64,000 nt of DNA, from positions 1 to 64,000 of the forward strand of contig NZ_WUAF01000012.1 in the NCBI RefSeq assembly GCF_009800965.1, written 5' to 3'. The stretch comes from Cognatazoarcus halotolerans (GTDB lineage: Bacteria > Pseudomonadota > Gammaproteobacteria > Burkholderiales > Rhodocyclaceae). Position 1 is the first letter of the stretch; the number at the start of each line of letters is the position of its first letter. Positions 62,421 through 64,000 of this stretch are shown here, in pieces. The notes under the pieces are model-generated. The model searched no databases and was not told the origin of the DNA. It was given only the letters and a program-made list of their open reading frames with translations. The position numbers were made by a program, and so were the translations under genes.

Positions 62421-63043
62421 AGTATCCACCAACACAAAATAAACAACGGTACAACCCAAAGCAGATCGCCGGCCCTCAAGGGCTTCTGATCCAATTGCAC
62501 AGAGGGCATCAGCAGCACTCCCGTGGGTTGAAGCCATGCCCGCCAGCCGCCGTCTGCGGGGACTTGCGCAAGTTCGAGAACCAACGACAACCTGACGGCA
62601 AGCCGCTCCGGCGACAGACCGACGATCCGCAATGGTCCCAGCAGCGTCACCATGCCGCCAACCAGTCGTGACGGCTTCATTCGGGCAAGCAGAATGGCGA
62701 CCAAGGCGATCACGCACATCAGGCGACCGAGATGAATCGCAGCAAGCTCAAGACCTTCGAGCGTCGGTGAGAGCGACGGAAGATCCCGAAGGAGTGCGGT
62801 TCCAGGTGAAAAGAAGGCAAAAAGCACGAAAAGCGCGATAAAAAGAAAACGGCTACGTTTCAAGAGCTTTGCAAGTGCATTTCCGGGGCTGCCGAGCGCG
62901 ACTCCGAACAGAAGACACAGGGCAAGCAGCAATGCAAATCCTGAAAGACGCTGGACACCGACGACAGCCAATGCCCAGTACGCAAGCCATATCGCGGGAT
63001 TCAAACCGCGGGCCGGGTCGTGTCCGACCCGCGAAAGCTGCAC
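62417..63043 (-). CDS. CbiQ/EcfT-like integral membrane protein
   Basis: The product is 208 aa, GTG start directly after the fimV stop. About five hydrophobic segments are visible (22-50, 60-82, 95-125, then a cytoplasmic-like helical region and a C-terminal helix 188-208). The segment ARMKPSRLVGGMVTLLGPLRIVGLSPERLAVRLSLVLEL resembles the coupling region of energy-coupling-factor transporter T components (CbiQ/EcfT), with paired Leu/Pro-Leu motifs. No ATPase or S component lies nearby. Assignment is by pattern only and could be wrong. Confidence 0.5.
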   Translation of the reverse strand: MQLSRVGHDPARGLNPAIWLAYWALAVVGVQRLSGFALLLALCLLFGVALGSPGNALAKLLKRSRFLFIALFVLFAFFSPGTALLRDLPSLSPTLEGLELAAIHLGRLMCVIALVAILLARMKPSRLVGGMVTLLGPLRIVGLSPERLAVRLSLVLELAQVPADGGWRAWLQPTGVLLMPSVQLDQKPLRAGDLLWVVPLFILCWWIL

Positions 63044-64000
63044 TCAAAGACGCTCGAGAATCGCACGGGCCTGGCTCTGGTGCGCTTCACCGCCCTCCTT
63101 CAGTACTTCCTCCAAGAGCTCCCGCGCACCATCTTTGTCACCCATCTCCTCATAGGCGCGGGCAAGCTCCAGCTTGGTCGCGATACCTTCCTCGTCGCCT
63201 TCCGACTGCAGATCGATATCCGGCTGATCCGCGCCTTCAATATCGGGCATCGGTGTTTCGATCTCGGGCAATGCCAGAGGAGCACTCTCCTCGTCAGCTT
63301 CCGCTTCCACGCCACTTTCGGGCGCCTCGAGATCGAGATCGATCGAAGAAAGATCTAGCATCGTGGCTTCGGTCGTGGGCTGCGTTCCAGTCGACTCGGG
63401 CTCGAAATCAAAGTCAAGCAGGGTGCCGTCGAAGTTGCTCTTCTCCAGATCAACCATGGCCACGTCATCGTTGTCCAGGGCATCAACCGGCGACACCGAC
63501 ACAGTTGCGGCAAGGTCCATCGGTTCGGTCTGGCTTGCATCCGTTTCCGCAACATCTAGGTCGAAATCGAGCCCGACGGAGTCACCCAAGCGTGCCTCTT
63601 CGGCCTCCACCTCAGCAAGAGGATCTCCCTCAACCAAAGTCTCGGCCAAGTGGCTCTCCGCATTGGCGTCAGAAACACCTGCATGCGCGGGTGCGTCTTC
63701 GGCAATGTCGAGGTCGAACTCAAGCGCCGAGGAAATTCCAACCGAATCGTCCTCTCCGACGGGAATTCCGACATCAGTAATCTCCTCGGTGGGTGCATCG
63801 CCGAGGTCGAGATTGAAATCGATGTCGCTACCCTCCATCGGCGCCAGCCCCTCACCGGGCGATTGCGGCGAAGCAACGCCAGCGGCCGCGGATTCACCAT
63901 CGACGAACTGATTTAGATCGCCGGGCATGGCCCAAGTGTCCTTCAACTCGGCGTTGCTGGTCGGCATTTCGGTTACCGAACCCTTCCCGCCTACCTCGGC
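63044..64000 (-). CDS. fimV: FimV-like protein, C-terminal part (runs off the window)
   Basis: The frame is open from the window edge to the stop at 63044, giving the last 318 residues or so. It is strongly acidic, with recurring [LF]DFDLD-type motifs (DFNLDLGD, EFDLDIAED, LDFDLDVAE, LDFDFEPES). It ends in the conserved FimV C-terminal TPR-like domain ATKLELARAYEEMGDKDGARELLEEVL..G....QARAIL. In Pseudomonas FimV is an inner-membrane peptidoglycan-binding protein for type IV pili and polarity. Position beside truA is the usual one. Confidence 0.9.
   Translation of the reverse strand, partial: AEVGGKGSVTEMPTSNAELKDTWAMPGDLNQFVDGESAAAGVASPQSPGEGLAPMEGSDIDFNLDLGDAPTEEITDVGIPVGEDDSVGISSALEFDLDIAEDAPAHAGVSDANAESHLAETLVEGDPLAEVEAEEARLGDSVGLDFDLDVAETDASQTEPMDLAATVSVSPVDALDNDDVAMVDLEKSNFDGTLLDFDFEPESTGTQPTTEATMLDLSSIDLDLEAPESGVEAEADEESAPLALPEIETPMPDIEGADQPDIDLQSEGDEEGIATKLELARAYEEMGDKDGARELLEEVLKEGGEAHQSQARAILERL

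Overview
This 64 kb window is a GC-rich, densely packed chromosomal segment. It looks like a betaproteobacterium of the Rhodocyclales (Azoarcus/Aromatoleum/Thauera-like). That placement is inferred from protein character and from gene order (tpiA-secG-tRNA-Leu-nuoA..N; yhbY/rlmE-ftsH-folP-glmM; bamE/fur; nadK/hrcA; fimV-truA-trpFBA-accD-folC-dedD-cvpA-purF-metZ); no database search was run. Nearly all of it is core genome. The only trace of mobile DNA is a broken IS21-type istA fragment at the left edge.

Layout. 1-668: istA remnant and a non-coding or degenerate stretch. 669-17311 (minus): a NUDIX hydrolase gene, then the complete 14-gene nuoA-N operon for NADH:quinone oxidoreductase, preceded by tRNA-Leu(GAG), secG and tpiA behind a good sigma70-type promoter, and closed by a clear terminator after nuoN. 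17400-22381 (minus): glmM, folP, ftsH, rlmE; yhbY diverges from rlmE. 22868-32562 (minus): DUF4149 protein, greA, carB, carA, a large hybrid histidine kinase lying between carA and dapB, then dapB and bamE; fur diverges. 33212-35781 (minus): recN and nadK; hrcA diverges.

35893-44899: hrcA, hemH, a small membrane protein, an AP2-like protein, trxC, a Ser/Thr kinase fused to a cyclic-nucleotide-binding domain, and the grpE-dnaK-dnaJ chaperone genes behind a convincing sigma32 promoter. 45085-52756: a periplasmic binding protein without transporter genes, a Crp/Fnr regulator, cysS, and an envelope group (a TPR protein and an L,D-transpeptidase that share a C-terminal domain, two tandem cyclophilins, lpxH). 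52833-64000 (minus): metZ, purF, cvpA, dedD, folC, accD, trpA, trpB, trpF, truA, an EcfT/CbiQ-like membrane protein and the 3' part of fimV.

No CRISPR array, prophage, defence island or obviously new multi-gene system is visible. The observations most worth checking are a promoter followed at once by an intrinsic terminator in front of carA (possible attenuation), the kinase-cNMP fusion, the tandem AP2-like protein, the overlapping TPR/L,D-transpeptidase pair, a run of 11 G inside trpF, the long hairpin between dnaK and dnaJ, and the EcfT-like protein without partner components.
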